Source: Limosilactobacillus difficilis (lineage in GTDB: Bacteria; Bacillota; Bacilli; Lactobacillales; Lactobacillaceae). Taken from it: a stretch of 64,000 nt of DNA. A program made the translations under genes and the position numbers. Every line of letters starts with the position of its first letter. Position 1 is the stretch's first letter. The notes below the pieces were generated by a model that did no database searches, had not been told where the DNA came from, and worked only from the letters and a program-made list of their open reading frames with translations. The DNA is taken from contig NZ_CANDNU010000002.1 in the NCBI RefSeq assembly GCF_947387495.1, positions 18,793 to 82,792 of the forward strand, given 5' to 3'. This document shows, one piece after another, positions 36,939 through 45,537 of the stretch.

Positions 36939-37433
36939 ATGGCTAATAAAATTTTAGTTGCTTATTATTCCCAATCTGGTAACACCAAGCGGTTAGCCCA
37001 GGCAATTGCCACAAACTACCACGCCGACCTGCATGAAATCAACGAAGTCGCAGGCACTTTTCCTGACGATATGTACGCGACTGACGACGTCTTCAAGCAA
37101 CAATTGAATGACCACCAGCTACCGGCTCTAGCAAGTCAGCTGACCAATGCTAGTCAATATGACCTGATTTTGGTCGGCGGTCCGGTCTGGGACGCCACCG
37201 TCTCATCACCAGTCCGCACCTTCATCAATCAATTAGCAGGTTTTACCGGGCAAGTCGCCGACTTTTCGAGTGCCTTCAGCCAAACTGGCGCTTATGAACA
37301 GGACTTTGGCAAACTAGCCCGGCAAGCCGGATTGACCACCATCAGTAATGGTTTACACGTTAACGGCTCGCGGGTCAGCACCGGCCAGCTGCAAAAGTGG
37401 CGCCGTGAACTAGACCGCTATACCGATCTTTAG
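36939..37433 (+). CDS. Flavodoxin family protein
   Basis: The 164-residue cytosolic protein starts MANKILVAYYSQSGNTKRLAQ, in which YYSQSGNT is the FMN phosphate-binding loop, and has LILVGGPVWDATVSSPVRTF for the isoalloxazine side. Length fits short-chain flavodoxins/flavodoxin-like reductases. SD AGGAGG precedes ATG 36939. A second, secreted flavodoxin is at 40667-41281. Confidence 0.9.
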   Translation: MANKILVAYYSQSGNTKRLAQAIATNYHADLHEINEVAGTFPDDMYATDDVFKQQLNDHQLPALASQLTNASQYDLILVGGPVWDATVSSPVRTFINQLAGFTGQVADFSSAFSQTGAYEQDFGKLARQAGLTTISNGLHVNGSRVSTGQLQKWRRELDRYTDL

Positions 37434-37462
37434 TTGACAGATATTCTTCAAGCAAGTAACAT
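37434..37462 (+). promoter_or_regulatory. Predicted uraA promoter
   Basis: TTGACA (37434-37439) and TAACAT (37457-37462) have a 17-base spacer, directly after the flavodoxin stop and before the PyrR leader. Confidence 0.6.
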
Positions 37463-37485
37463 TAACTCTCGAAACGACATCCTTT

Positions 37486-37584
37486 AACAAAGTCCAGTGA
37501 GGCTTTCAAGGCACGGCAAAATCAAATATCCTCGTGAGAATGAATTGACAACCTTGGGTCCGCGGACTACAAGGTTGTTTTTTT
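37486..37584 (+). promoter_or_regulatory. PyrR-binding attenuator before uracil permease
   Basis: AGTCCAGTGAGGCT at 37491-37504 matches the PyrR anti-antiterminator consensus ARUCCNGNGAGGYU exactly. It is followed by an intrinsic terminator CAACCTTG...CAAGGTTG (37549-37577) with a nested GTCC/GGAC and seven T. UMP-bound PyrR would stabilise the first hairpin and favour termination, as in pyr operons of bacilli and lactobacilli. Confidence 0.88.
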
Positions 37585-37600
37585 ATGAAGGAGGAAAATG

Positions 37601-38914
37601 ATGGCACACCGTGATAACGTCGTCTTAGACGTCAACGAGAGGCCTAAACCGGGACAATGGTTTGGCCTTTCCTTACAACATATGTTTTCCATGTTCGGCT
37701 CAACCGTCCTTGTGCCAATCCTGGTAGGGTTAAACCCCGGGATTGCCCTATTCAGTTCGGGGGTTGGGACGCTCATGTACCTTTTGATTACCAGGCACAA
37801 AATCCCCGCTTACATGGGCTCTAGTTTTTCGTTTGTCGTGCCGATGATGGCTTTGATGAAATCCACCGGTTATCCGGGAATCGCCCAAGGGACTGTCGCC
37901 GTGGGTTGCGTCTACTTAATTGTTTCGTTAATTGTTTCCATGGTCGGTTCCGACTGGATTGACAAGGTCCTGCCGCCGATCATCGTCGGGCCAGTGGTCG
38001 TCGTCATTGGTCTCTCCCTGGCCAGCACGGCCGCCAAGGACGCCACGATTAATTCCGTGACCGGCAAGTACGACTTGAAGTTCTTCGCCGTCGCGATGAT
38101 AACGATGCTGCTGACGATCATCTTCAACATGTACTTCAAGGGCTTTTTAGGCCTGATTCCGATTCTGATGGGTATCGTCTTCGGTTACGGCGTTGCCTGC
38201 CTCTTTGGCATTGTCAATTTTGCCCCCGTCGCCCGGGCCCACTGGTTCAGCCTGCCAGCTTTCCAGATCCCCTTCATCCAGTACCATCCCCAATTTTACT
38301 GGGGTGCGATCCTGAGCATGGCGCCGATCGCCTTCGTCACTATGACCGAACACCTCGGCCACATCATGGTGCTCAATGAACTGACGGAACGCAACTTCTT
38401 CAAGGATCCTGGCCTTAACCACACTCTTGCCGGTGACGGGACGGCTTCAATCATTGCCGGTTTCGTTGGGGGCCCGCCGGTCACCAGCTATGGTGAAAAC
38501 ATCGGAGTGATCGCGATCACCAAGGTGCAATCCGTTTACGTGATCGCCGGAGCGGCGCTGTTTGCCATCTTCTTCAGCTTTGTTGGCAAGCTCAGTGCCC
38601 TGATCGAAACCATCCCGATGCCCGTTATCGGGGGGATTTCCTTCCTGCTCTTCGGGGTGATTGCTTCTAGCGGGCTGCGGGTAATGATCGAAAATCACCT
38701 GGACTTCAACAAGAAGCGGAATTTAATGATCGCTTCAGTCATCTTGGTTATCGGGATCGGGAACGCCTACCTCAAGCTCGGTCAGTACCAGTTCTCAGGT
38801 CTGGCCGTTGCGGCGATCCTGGGAATCATCCTGAACCTGGTCCTGCCGCAAGAAGCGCGCAGCGAACGCGAAATGGCGGCCAAGAATCAACAAAAAGATG
38901 TGGCTGCTAAGTAA
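37601..38914 (+). CDS. uraA: Uracil permease
   Basis: The 437-residue NCS2 family transporter has about 14 hydrophobic segments. Signature blocks are LSLQHMFSMFGSTVLVP, AFVTMTEHLGHIMVLNE (substrate Glu) and GGPPVTSYGENIGVIA (second substrate Glu). These match uracil rather than xanthine/urate members. ATG 37601 is 6 bases after AAGGAGG; the ATG at 37598 is only 3 bases away. The PyrR attenuator upstream confirms a pyrimidine role. Confidence 0.95.
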   Translation: MAHRDNVVLDVNERPKPGQWFGLSLQHMFSMFGSTVLVPILVGLNPGIALFSSGVGTLMYLLITRHKIPAYMGSSFSFVVPMMALMKSTGYPGIAQGTVAVGCVYLIVSLIVSMVGSDWIDKVLPPIIVGPVVVVIGLSLASTAAKDATINSVTGKYDLKFFAVAMITMLLTIIFNMYFKGFLGLIPILMGIVFGYGVACLFGIVNFAPVARAHWFSLPAFQIPFIQYHPQFYWGAILSMAPIAFVTMTEHLGHIMVLNELTERNFFKDPGLNHTLAGDGTASIIAGFVGGPPVTSYGENIGVIAITKVQSVYVIAGAALFAIFFSFVGKLSALIETIPMPVIGGISFLLFGVIASSGLRVMIENHLDFNKKRNLMIASVILVIGIGNAYLKLGQYQFSGLAVAAILGIILNLVLPQEARSEREMAAKNQQKDVAAK

Positions 38915-38928
38915 GTCGCAGAAAATAA

Positions 38929-38999
38929 AAAAGAGACTGGTTGATGCGTACCCCAAAGTTTGAAATCGACTTTGGGGTATTTTTTTACCAGTCTCTTTT
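38929..38999 (+). terminator. Nested double terminator after uraA
   Basis: An inner hairpin TACCCCAAAGT/ACTTTGGGGTA with seven T (38949-38987) lies within an outer one, AAAAGAGACTGGT/ACCAGTCTCTTTT (38928-38999). Both have U-rich ends. The outer arms can act in either direction, facing the convergent acetyltransferase gene. Confidence 0.85.
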
Positions 39000-39030
39000 C
39001 TTTATATCATCAGCACCGCGGTGCTTGTGC

Positions 39031-39663
39031 TTAATCTCCATAATGGTATGTTCCGGCTGAATCAGCCCGGTTCTGATAACGATCATCATGATGTAATGGC
39101 CGGATTACCCTGGCCGGATTTCCGGCAGCAATCACGTTAGCCGGAATGTCGTTGACGACGATACTGCCAGCACCGATGATACTGTTGTCGCCAATCGTGA
39201 CTCCACCGACAACGGTAACAGCCGCCCCAAACCAAACGTTGTCGCCCACCGTAATCGGTCGGGCCTTGACGTAGCCAAGCCGCCGGCCGACCGGATCTTC
39301 AACGTGGTCGGAAGTATAGAAGCCGCACTTAGGACCAATCTTGACGTCATCGCCAAACTTAATCGGTGCACAATCCATAAAGAAGCCATCGTAATTGGCA
39401 AAGAAATTGCGCCCCAGATAAATATTGCGCCCAAATTCGACGTGAACATCCGGAAGAACCGTGAAGTTGTCACCAGACGTTTGGGCAAAAAGCTGCCGCA
39501 AAAGTCCTTGATCCGCCTTACCGCTTTGTTTGTAAGCCCAATTGTAACGCCGGCAGCATTCCAGGGCCCAATTCCGGACCGCCGTCAAAGTCGGATTCAT
39601 ATCATCGTAAGGATGGCCGGTATTCACCCGGGCCAAAACCTTACTGATTAGTTGTTCGTCCAT
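39031..39663 (-). CDS. Maltose/galactoside-type O-acetyltransferase
   Basis: The 210-residue left-handed beta-helix protein carries the LacA/Maa pattern: an N-terminal cap with NPTLTAVRNWALECCRRYN, then hexapeptide repeats, the DCAPIKFGDDVKIGPKCGFYTSDH block with the catalytic His, PITVGDNVWFGAAVTVVGGVTIGDNSIIGAGSIV, and AGNPARVIR. It uses acetyl-CoA to acetylate sugars; the acceptor is unknown. It lies 21 bases downstream of the DUF915 hydrolase, likely in one operon. Confidence 0.92.
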   Translation of the reverse strand: MDEQLISKVLARVNTGHPYDDMNPTLTAVRNWALECCRRYNWAYKQSGKADQGLLRQLFAQTSGDNFTVLPDVHVEFGRNIYLGRNFFANYDGFFMDCAPIKFGDDVKIGPKCGFYTSDHVEDPVGRRLGYVKARPITVGDNVWFGAAVTVVGGVTIGDNSIIGAGSIVVNDIPANVIAAGNPARVIRPLHHDDRYQNRADSAGTYHYGD

Positions 39664-39684
39664 GTCTTTGTCTCCCTTGCTAAC

Positions 39685-40521
39685 TTATTTATTCCACAAG
39701 AACTTGATCAATGCCCGGTCGACTTGGGGATTCGAGTGCAGTTTGCTGTGCTGGGCCAGCGGACCGGTCATCTTCTTTTCCTGATAAGACTTAGCGCGAC
39801 CATTGATCAGGTAGCGCAGGGTTTTGGACGAATTGTTTGGCACGGTGCCGTCAGTCTGGCCGCCCTTGTCACCGTAGATATTGAGCACCCGGGCGGTCTT
39901 CGCATAAGTCTGGCGCAGAACCAGCAACGGTTTGAAGCCCCGGTCCTCTTCTTCTGGCTTCCCATTGGCAGCAACTTTGATCGAACCATCAAAGCCGTTC
40001 CAGTGGCCAGCAATGTCGACGACCCGGTTAAGACGTGGCCGCTGACTACTGTTGGCATTGGCTGCCAGGTAGTAGGCAATATCCATGTTCCCCATCGAGT
40101 GGCCCACCAGGTTCATCTGCTTGAAGCGGTAGCGATTTTGGACCGCAGTGATGACGTTGGCGGCCCACTGCCCATCCTGCTTGAAGTTGGGGTTGCGGTT
40201 ATTAGTGTATTGAACCTGAATGATCGGGTTCTTCGTCCCCGCCGGAATCGTTCCCCGCAGGCGAACGTGACCATCTAGTCCAACGGTTGCCCGGATCACG
40301 GTCTTGGTCACCCCGGCACGTTTGGCGGCGTCAGTCATATGCTGTTCCGCGTGCGCACTGCTCCCGTAGCCGTGGAAGAAGAAGGTTGGGGTGCCGATCT
40401 GCGGGCGGTTAGCGACCGGCTTATATTGAGTTGCCATGTATCCCCGCACCTGACCGATCCCGAAGAGGGCCACCAGGACGACAATGATCGCCAACCAAAC
40501 TTTGCTGTGTTTTCGCATCAT
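39685..40521 (-). CDS. DUF915 alpha/beta hydrolase, membrane anchored
   Basis: About 278 residues: N-terminal signal anchor (KVWLAIIVVLVALFGIGQV), then an alpha/beta hydrolase with FFFHGYGSSAHAEQH (oxyanion strand) and the nucleophile elbow LVGHSMGNMDIAYYL. Further features are the acidic region INIYGDKGGQTDGTVPNNSS and a His near LAQHSKLHSN. This is the DUF915 lipase-like family of lactic acid bacteria, acting outside the membrane; the substrate is unknown. ATG 40521 follows AGAGG; ATG 40518 is an alternative. Confidence 0.88.
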   Translation of the reverse strand: MMRKHSKVWLAIIVVLVALFGIGQVRGYMATQYKPVANRPQIGTPTFFFHGYGSSAHAEQHMTDAAKRAGVTKTVIRATVGLDGHVRLRGTIPAGTKNPIIQVQYTNNRNPNFKQDGQWAANVITAVQNRYRFKQMNLVGHSMGNMDIAYYLAANANSSQRPRLNRVVDIAGHWNGFDGSIKVAANGKPEEEDRGFKPLLVLRQTYAKTARVLNIYGDKGGQTDGTVPNNSSKTLRYLINGRAKSYQEKKMTGPLAQHSKLHSNPQVDRALIKFLWNK

Positions 40522-40666
40522 TAAAACCTCTTTTCTTTCCACTAAAATACTCTTCTTTGCAGCCCACAACAAGATTTTCTCCTTTTTTCCATTCCTGGTC
40601 TTGCCTTGAAGTTCACTCCAAGGTATAGAATCAGTTCAATCAAATGATTGAAGGGAGTCCTTTTTC

Positions 40667-41281
40667 ATGAAAAAACTAATGAAGTTCATCCTCGCTGCAG
40701 TCGCAGCCTTCGGAATTTTTGCGCTGGCCAGTCAACCGGCTAACGCCGCCACGAACAAAGACGGCAAGAACAAGGTCCTCATCGTGTACTTTTCCCGGAC
40801 AAAAGAGGTCTACAATGGTCCCCTCAAGGTCGGAAACACGAAACGGATTGCCGACGACATTCAAAAACGGACTGGCGGCACCGAATACGAAATCGTCCCC
40901 AAGAAGCCTTACCCCAACAGCTACAACAAAACCACTCAGGTAGCGCGTCGTGAACAGCAAAATAATGCCCGGCCAGCGATCAAAAACAAGCTGCCCAACG
41001 TCAAGAAGTACTCAACTGTCTTCATCGGCTCCCCAATTTGGTGGAGTCAGTACCCGATGATCATCCGGACCTTTATGGACAAGGAACCAGCCCTAAACTC
41101 CAGTTCTAAGACCATCATTCCGTTCACTACGGCTGAAGGTTCTGGCCTGGGCAACACGGCTTCAACCATCAAGAAAGCCTTCCCAAAGGCTAAGACCCAG
41201 AAGGGCTTCACGGTTCGTGGCAGTCAAGCCGCCAGTGCTCAGGGCAAGGTTAACCGCTGGCTGAAGAGCCTTGGTTACTAA
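40667..41281 (+). CDS. Secreted flavodoxin-like protein
   Basis: The 204-residue protein has a signal peptide (MKKLMKFILAAVAAFGIFALASQPANAA, cleavage near residue 28) followed by a complete flavodoxin-4 type domain: VLIVYFSRTKE... (FMN loop), IFIGSPIWWSQYPMIIRTF-like segment and PFTTAEGSGLGNTAS. Export of a flavodoxin is unusual since FMN must be loaded outside or the protein exported folded. A membrane ferric-reductase-like flavoprotein gene follows 24 bases later, suggesting an extracytoplasmic electron-transfer pair. Confidence 0.88.
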   Translation: MKKLMKFILAAVAAFGIFALASQPANAATNKDGKNKVLIVYFSRTKEVYNGPLKVGNTKRIADDIQKRTGGTEYEIVPKKPYPNSYNKTTQVARREQQNNARPAIKNKLPNVKKYSTVFIGSPIWWSQYPMIIRTFMDKEPALNSSSKTIIPFTTAEGSGLGNTASTIKKAFPKAKTQKGFTVRGSQAASAQGKVNRWLKSLGY

Positions 41282-41305
41282 TCATCGGTAAAGGAAGTGG
41301 CGCTT

Positions 41306-42606
41306 TTGCGGCAACGAAGCAAGTGGCAAAGCAGCATCATCTGGTTGTTTGTGATCATCATTTTGCCCATCCCGCTATTACTGTTGTTGAATCAGCAGCT
41401 AGTGGATACGGCCTCACACCTGCGAGCAGCCGATACCGGCGTCCTCGCCTATAGCTGGTGGCTAGGTGCCACGATCCTGGCCGCCCGGCCGCACTGGCTC
41501 GTCGGTCGACTCAATCTTAAGGCCGTCTACACAGTCCACGGGCTCCTCGGTCTGCTCGCCCTGGTCGCAGCGACTGTCCACCGTCAAAGCGAATTTTCCT
41601 TTCAGCCCTCGATTAAGCTGACAGGTAACATTGCCTGGTGGCTGTCCTTAGCAGGAATGATCGTGGCGATCATCTTCCTTTCCGGCTGGTTGATAGATTT
41701 TTGGCCAACGCTCGCCCGCGCCAAGTCCTGGCTGTTGCGACACGGTCTGCGCCACCAGCTAGTCATGTGGCTACACCGTCTCAACTTAGTCTGTATCGCC
41801 CTGATTTGGCTGCACGTAAACCTGATCCCCCAAGTTAGTTCCTTGCGCGCTTTCATGACCGGCTTTAATCTTTCCACACTCATCACGGCCCTGATCTATG
41901 GCGCTAGCAAGGTCCTTCCCAACAGACGCAGTCAACGTGCCGTCGTTAAAGTCAACCAAGCATTGAACAGTGCGACACGGCGGCTAGTGGTGAATCTCAA
42001 CCGTTCGTGCTCGATCCAGCCCGGAACCACTTTCTTCCTCCGCTTTCCTGGAGTCCACGGCCTTCGGGAAGCCCACCCTTTCTCGCTGGTTCAAGCCAGC
42101 AGCAGTGGGCAAGCTCAGGAATTAGAATTTATCATTCGGCAAAATGGCGATGACACCAAGCGACTGAGCCAGATCAAACCCGGCGCTCCCGTTGCAATCG
42201 AGGGACCCTTCGGTGACTTTGCTCGGCTCGTGGCTGAGGCCTTGCAGCAAGATCATCCCGTCGTTCTCTACGGAATGGGGACCGGGATTGCGCCCCTCCA
42301 CAACCTCAGTCAGCATTTCGCCGGCCAGGGCCAATTGCACGTCATTTGGTCCTATTCGCGCGAAGCCGATCGCTTCCCAGCAATCGACCAGCAGTTGCGG
42401 ACATTGGCGGCCACCGGCCACTTCAGTTACACCCCCGTCAAGGGCCGGATGACCACCGCGCGTTGGCAGCAGCTGTTGACGCCGCAAGAAATCGCTACGG
42501 GAGACTTGATCATCGTGCCGGCCCGGCCGTGCTCCACGTTGAGGCCCAGCTGCAAAAACTTGGCCTCAAGCGCCAGCAACTGCATGATGAACGCTTAACC
42601 ATGTAA
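41306..42606 (+). pseudogene. Ferric-reductase-like transmembrane flavoprotein, 3' frameshift
   Basis: An N-terminal six-helix domain has histidines spaced as for haem ligands (VHGLLGLLALVAATVHRQ; MWLHRLNLVCIALIWLHVNL). A ferredoxin-reductase-like half follows, with FAD-binding HPFSL and NAD-binding LYGMGTGIAP. After GDLIIV (about 42524) the reading frame gives a poor tail ending at 42598, while the +1 frame continues AGPAVLHVEAQLQKLGLKRQ to 42606, the expected C-terminus. Loss of one G after GTG in a GC-rich run explains it. Around 25 residues are altered, so partial function is possible. TTG 41306 is chosen over GTG 41297 by SD spacing. Confidence 0.8.
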
Positions 42607-42631
42607 GTTGTCGCATTTGTACCAAAATAAT

Positions 42632-42673
42632 AGCTCGCTATGCCTCTTCTCGATGAGTATGGCGGGCTTTTTT
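42632..42673 (+). terminator. Terminator after ferric-reductase-like gene
   Basis: AGCTCGCTATGC pairs with GTATGGCGGGCT (with G-U pairs) and is followed by six T. Confidence 0.75.
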
Positions 42674-42762
42674 GAATCATTCCAAGCTAAATCGCTTCCG
42701 CCGCTGGTCAAAATTATGCTATATTGGTCCTGTAGACAAGTAATCAGAAGGGGGCATTTTTT

Positions 42763-43707
42763 ATGTCTGTTGATCCAAGTAAAGCACAAGATGTCTGGAA
42801 AGACGCCGGGAAAGAAGTCCAGTTTACCGTTTTAGAGCTCAAACGCCAGGACCACGACAAAGAGCTGGCGGCCGTCAAGGAATTCGTTGATCGTTTCCAA
42901 GCGATCACCCGTTCTCTGCGCATCCGGGCCCAGGAAAGCAACCTTCACGTGGCGCTAGGTTTTAGCAATGCTGCCTGGGATTATCTCTTTCCGAACACCG
43001 ACAAGCCGAAGGAACTGGAGACCTATCAGACGATCAAGGGCGACAAATACGAGATGCCAGCCACCAAGGGCGACATCTTTATGCACGTCCGGGCCAACGA
43101 CCGGGCAACTGTCTACGAGTTCATGCGGCAGATCATGATGTTCATCGGAGATGTCACGACTACCCTCGATGAAACCCACGGCTTCCGCTATTTCGAAGGC
43201 CGGGCCATCATCGGTTTTATCGACGGAACCGAAAATCCGGAAATCGACGAAGCCAAGGACTACGCGATTATCGGTGATGAAGATCCAGAATTCGAAAACG
43301 GTTCTTACGCCTTTGCCCAAAAGTGGCACCATGACATGGACGTCTGGGACGCCCTGTCGACCGAAACCCAGGAAAAGGCCGTTGGGCGTAAGAAGTTCTC
43401 CGACCTCGAACTGATGGACAAGGATAAGCTGAAGAATTCCCACAACGTGGCTTCACAAGCCAAGATCAACGGCGTCACCCAGAACATCGTCCGGATGAAC
43501 GTGCCGTTCTCGGAGCCGGCAGAAAAGACGACCGGGACTTACTTTATCGGTTATGCCCGGCACTGGAACATTACCAAAACCATGCTCACCAACATGGTCG
43601 AAAAGCATGACTACCTGCTGAGCTTCTCCAAGATCTTGACTGGCCAACTCTTCTTCATCCCGTCCAAGACGGTTCTGGCCAAGATTACCGACGGCGACTT
43701 CGATTAA
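42763..43707 (+). CDS. DyP-type haem peroxidase
   Basis: The 314-residue protein has the DyP signature GFIDGTENP (GxxDG), in which Asp acts in peroxide cleavage, the proximal-His region in the C-terminal half (SHNV..) and the arginine in VRMNVPFSEP. No signal peptide is present, so it is cytosolic unless co-exported. An extended -10 (TGCTATATT, 42717-42725) and GAAGGGGG precede ATG 42763. It oxidises dyes or other donors with H2O2; the natural donor is unknown. Confidence 0.92.
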   Translation: MSVDPSKAQDVWKDAGKEVQFTVLELKRQDHDKELAAVKEFVDRFQAITRSLRIRAQESNLHVALGFSNAAWDYLFPNTDKPKELETYQTIKGDKYEMPATKGDIFMHVRANDRATVYEFMRQIMMFIGDVTTTLDETHGFRYFEGRAIIGFIDGTENPEIDEAKDYAIIGDEDPEFENGSYAFAQKWHHDMDVWDALSTETQEKAVGRKKFSDLELMDKDKLKNSHNVASQAKINGVTQNIVRMNVPFSEPAEKTTGTYFIGYARHWNITKTMLTNMVEKHDYLLSFSKILTGQLFFIPSKTVLAKITDGDFD

Positions 43708-43756
43708 TATTTGACATCTGCAGCCGCCATTGTTAAGCTATTAGCAGTTTTTATCG

Positions 43757-43932
43757 GGAGGGATCAAGCATTGAAGTTTTAATCTGCCACATTTTTAGCG
43801 TTGTCAATTCACGTGGGGACGTGAACTGGCTTGCGCAGGGTAGGATTAAAACTGATAGCTGATCTTCAATCACCAGGTCACTTTGGCAGTGACCACTATT
43901 AGGCCTGTCCTAGCCGGGGCGGGCCTTTTTTG
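43757..43932 (+). promoter_or_regulatory. uORF-terminator leader of ABC-F gene
   Basis: An SD GGGAGGG (43757-43763) is followed 8 bases later by the 3-codon ORF TTG AAG TTT TAA (43772-43783). The uORF segment AGTTTTAATC (43776-43785) is perfectly complementary to GATTAAAACT (43844-43853). Between them is the hairpin TTCACGT/ACGTGAA (43808-43825). After them come GGTCACT/AGTGACC (43876-43894) and a terminator AGGCCTGTCC/GGGGCGGGCCT with six T (43901-43932). This is the architecture of antibiotic-sensing attenuators before ABC-F genes such as Listeria lmo0919, where a 3-codon uORF is known. No start other than TTG is seen for the uORF. Confidence 0.72.
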
Positions 43933-43965
43933 TGTTCCCCGCCAAGAAAGAAAGGTGATTCACCA

Positions 43966-45459
43966 ATGTCGACAATCTCCGTCAAGCAACTCAGCTTTGC
44001 CTACCCGGGACAAAAACCACTGTTTACCAACTGCCACTTCGACATCAGCAGTGACTGGAAACTCGGCTTGCTAGGGCGCAATGGCCGGGGCAAAACAACC
44101 ATGATGAAAATTTTGCTGGGGCAGCTCGATTACCGGGGGACCGTGGAAAGTCAGCTCAACTTTGCCTACTTTCCCCTGACAATTACCGATCCTCATCAGC
44201 TGGCTGGCAGCGCCCTGCTCGCGGCCAGTAATAATCCTAATCTGGAGCAGTGGCAAATCGAGCGGGAACTCAACCTCATGAAAACTGATCCCGGAATCCT
44301 CTGGCAAGCTTATGCCACCCTCAGCGGCGGTGAACAAACCAAGGCGCAACTTGCCGTCCTCCTGGCTCAGGAGAACAAGTTTTTTCTCCTGGACGAGCCC
44401 ACCAACCATCTCGACCTCACTGGCTGACAGTTGGTCGCCGCTTACCTAAAAGCCAAGCGACAGGGTTTAATAATTACAAGTCACGACCAAGATTTTTTAA
44501 ATCAGGTCATCGACCACACCCTCGTCATTGAACGTCAGCAGCTGGTTCTCGAGCAGGGCAATTACGCTACTTACTCTGCTCAAAAAAAGCGTCGCGACAA
44601 AGCGGCCATCCACTCCAACCAGCAGTTACGCTCCACCATCAAAAATCTCAAAAAAACTCGCCAGCAACGTCTTTCATGGGCCCAGCGGGCAGAAAGCGAA
44701 AAGAAACACAATTCCCACGCTGACAAGGGGTTTATCGGGGCAAAATCCGCCCGGATGATGAAAAAGACAATTACCACCACAAACCGGCTCAGTCAAACCA
44801 TCGAACAACGCAAGGGTCTGTTGACTGAAGTGGAAGAAATCGAGCCGCTCAGTATCAACTACGTACCTGACCACCACCAGACCTTGCTGACCGCGAAAAA
44901 TTTGTGTCTCAGCTTGGACGGGCAGCCGCTTTTTCAACCCCTCAGTTTTGCCTTAACCGTTTCCCAACAGCTGTCCCTGATTGGCCCGAACGGTGCGGGC
45001 AAAACGAGCCTCATCCAAGCCCTGCGGGGACAATTTGCCGGACGGGTCACCGGCCAGCTTCAACTAGCGGCCGGCTTGACGGTCAGCTACGTTCGCCAAA
45101 ATTTCAGCAGCAACCACGGCTCGCTGCAGACTTTTGCGGCCGCCAACCACCTTCCCGCCGAATTATTGCTGACGATTTTGCGCAAGCTGGGGATGGAACG
45201 GACGAGTTTCTCCGTCCCGATCGAGAAGATGAGTATGGGTCAGCAAAAGAAGATTGAATTAGCCCGCTCGCTTTCCCAAAAAGCCAATCTCTACATCTGG
45301 GACGAGCCGCTGAACTACCTCGACACTTACAACCAAGAGCAGTTAAGTCAGTTGATCCGGCAGTTCCGCCCGCCACTCCTCTTTGTGGAACACGACCAGC
45401 ACTTTATCAATGCGGTTGCTAGCCAGCAAGTCCGCATCCAGCCGCTAGCTCAGCGCTAA
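43966..45459 (+). pseudogene. ABC-F ribosome protection protein (Lsa/Vga-like), in-frame TGA
   Basis: Two same-frame ORFs (43966-44427, 44431-45459) are joined by a single TGA at 44425-44427 just after LLDEPTNHLDLTG, so the 498-codon gene carries one nonsense codon; CGA to TGA is likely. The first ATPase has Walker A GLLGRNGRGKTTMM and signature LSGGEQTKAQ. The ~70-residue interdomain linker follows, then the second ATPase with SLIGPNGAGKTSLIQ, MSMGQQKKIELARSL and YIWDEPLNYLD. GRNGRGKTT and WDEPLNYLD are typical of antibiotic-resistance ABC-Fs acting against lincosamides, pleuromutilins and streptogramin A. Readthrough would be needed for function. Confidence 0.87.
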
Positions 45460-45537
45460 ATTGACGACGCGTTTCAATGACCGGCATGTTATGATAATCA
45501 TTATGCTAAAGCTCAATTTAAAGGAGATTTTCGATCA

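Noticed and set aside
44431-45459. Second half of the ABC-F gene as an independent half-transporter
   Set aside because: Begins mid-domain right after the first Walker B, with no start codon or SD of its own.
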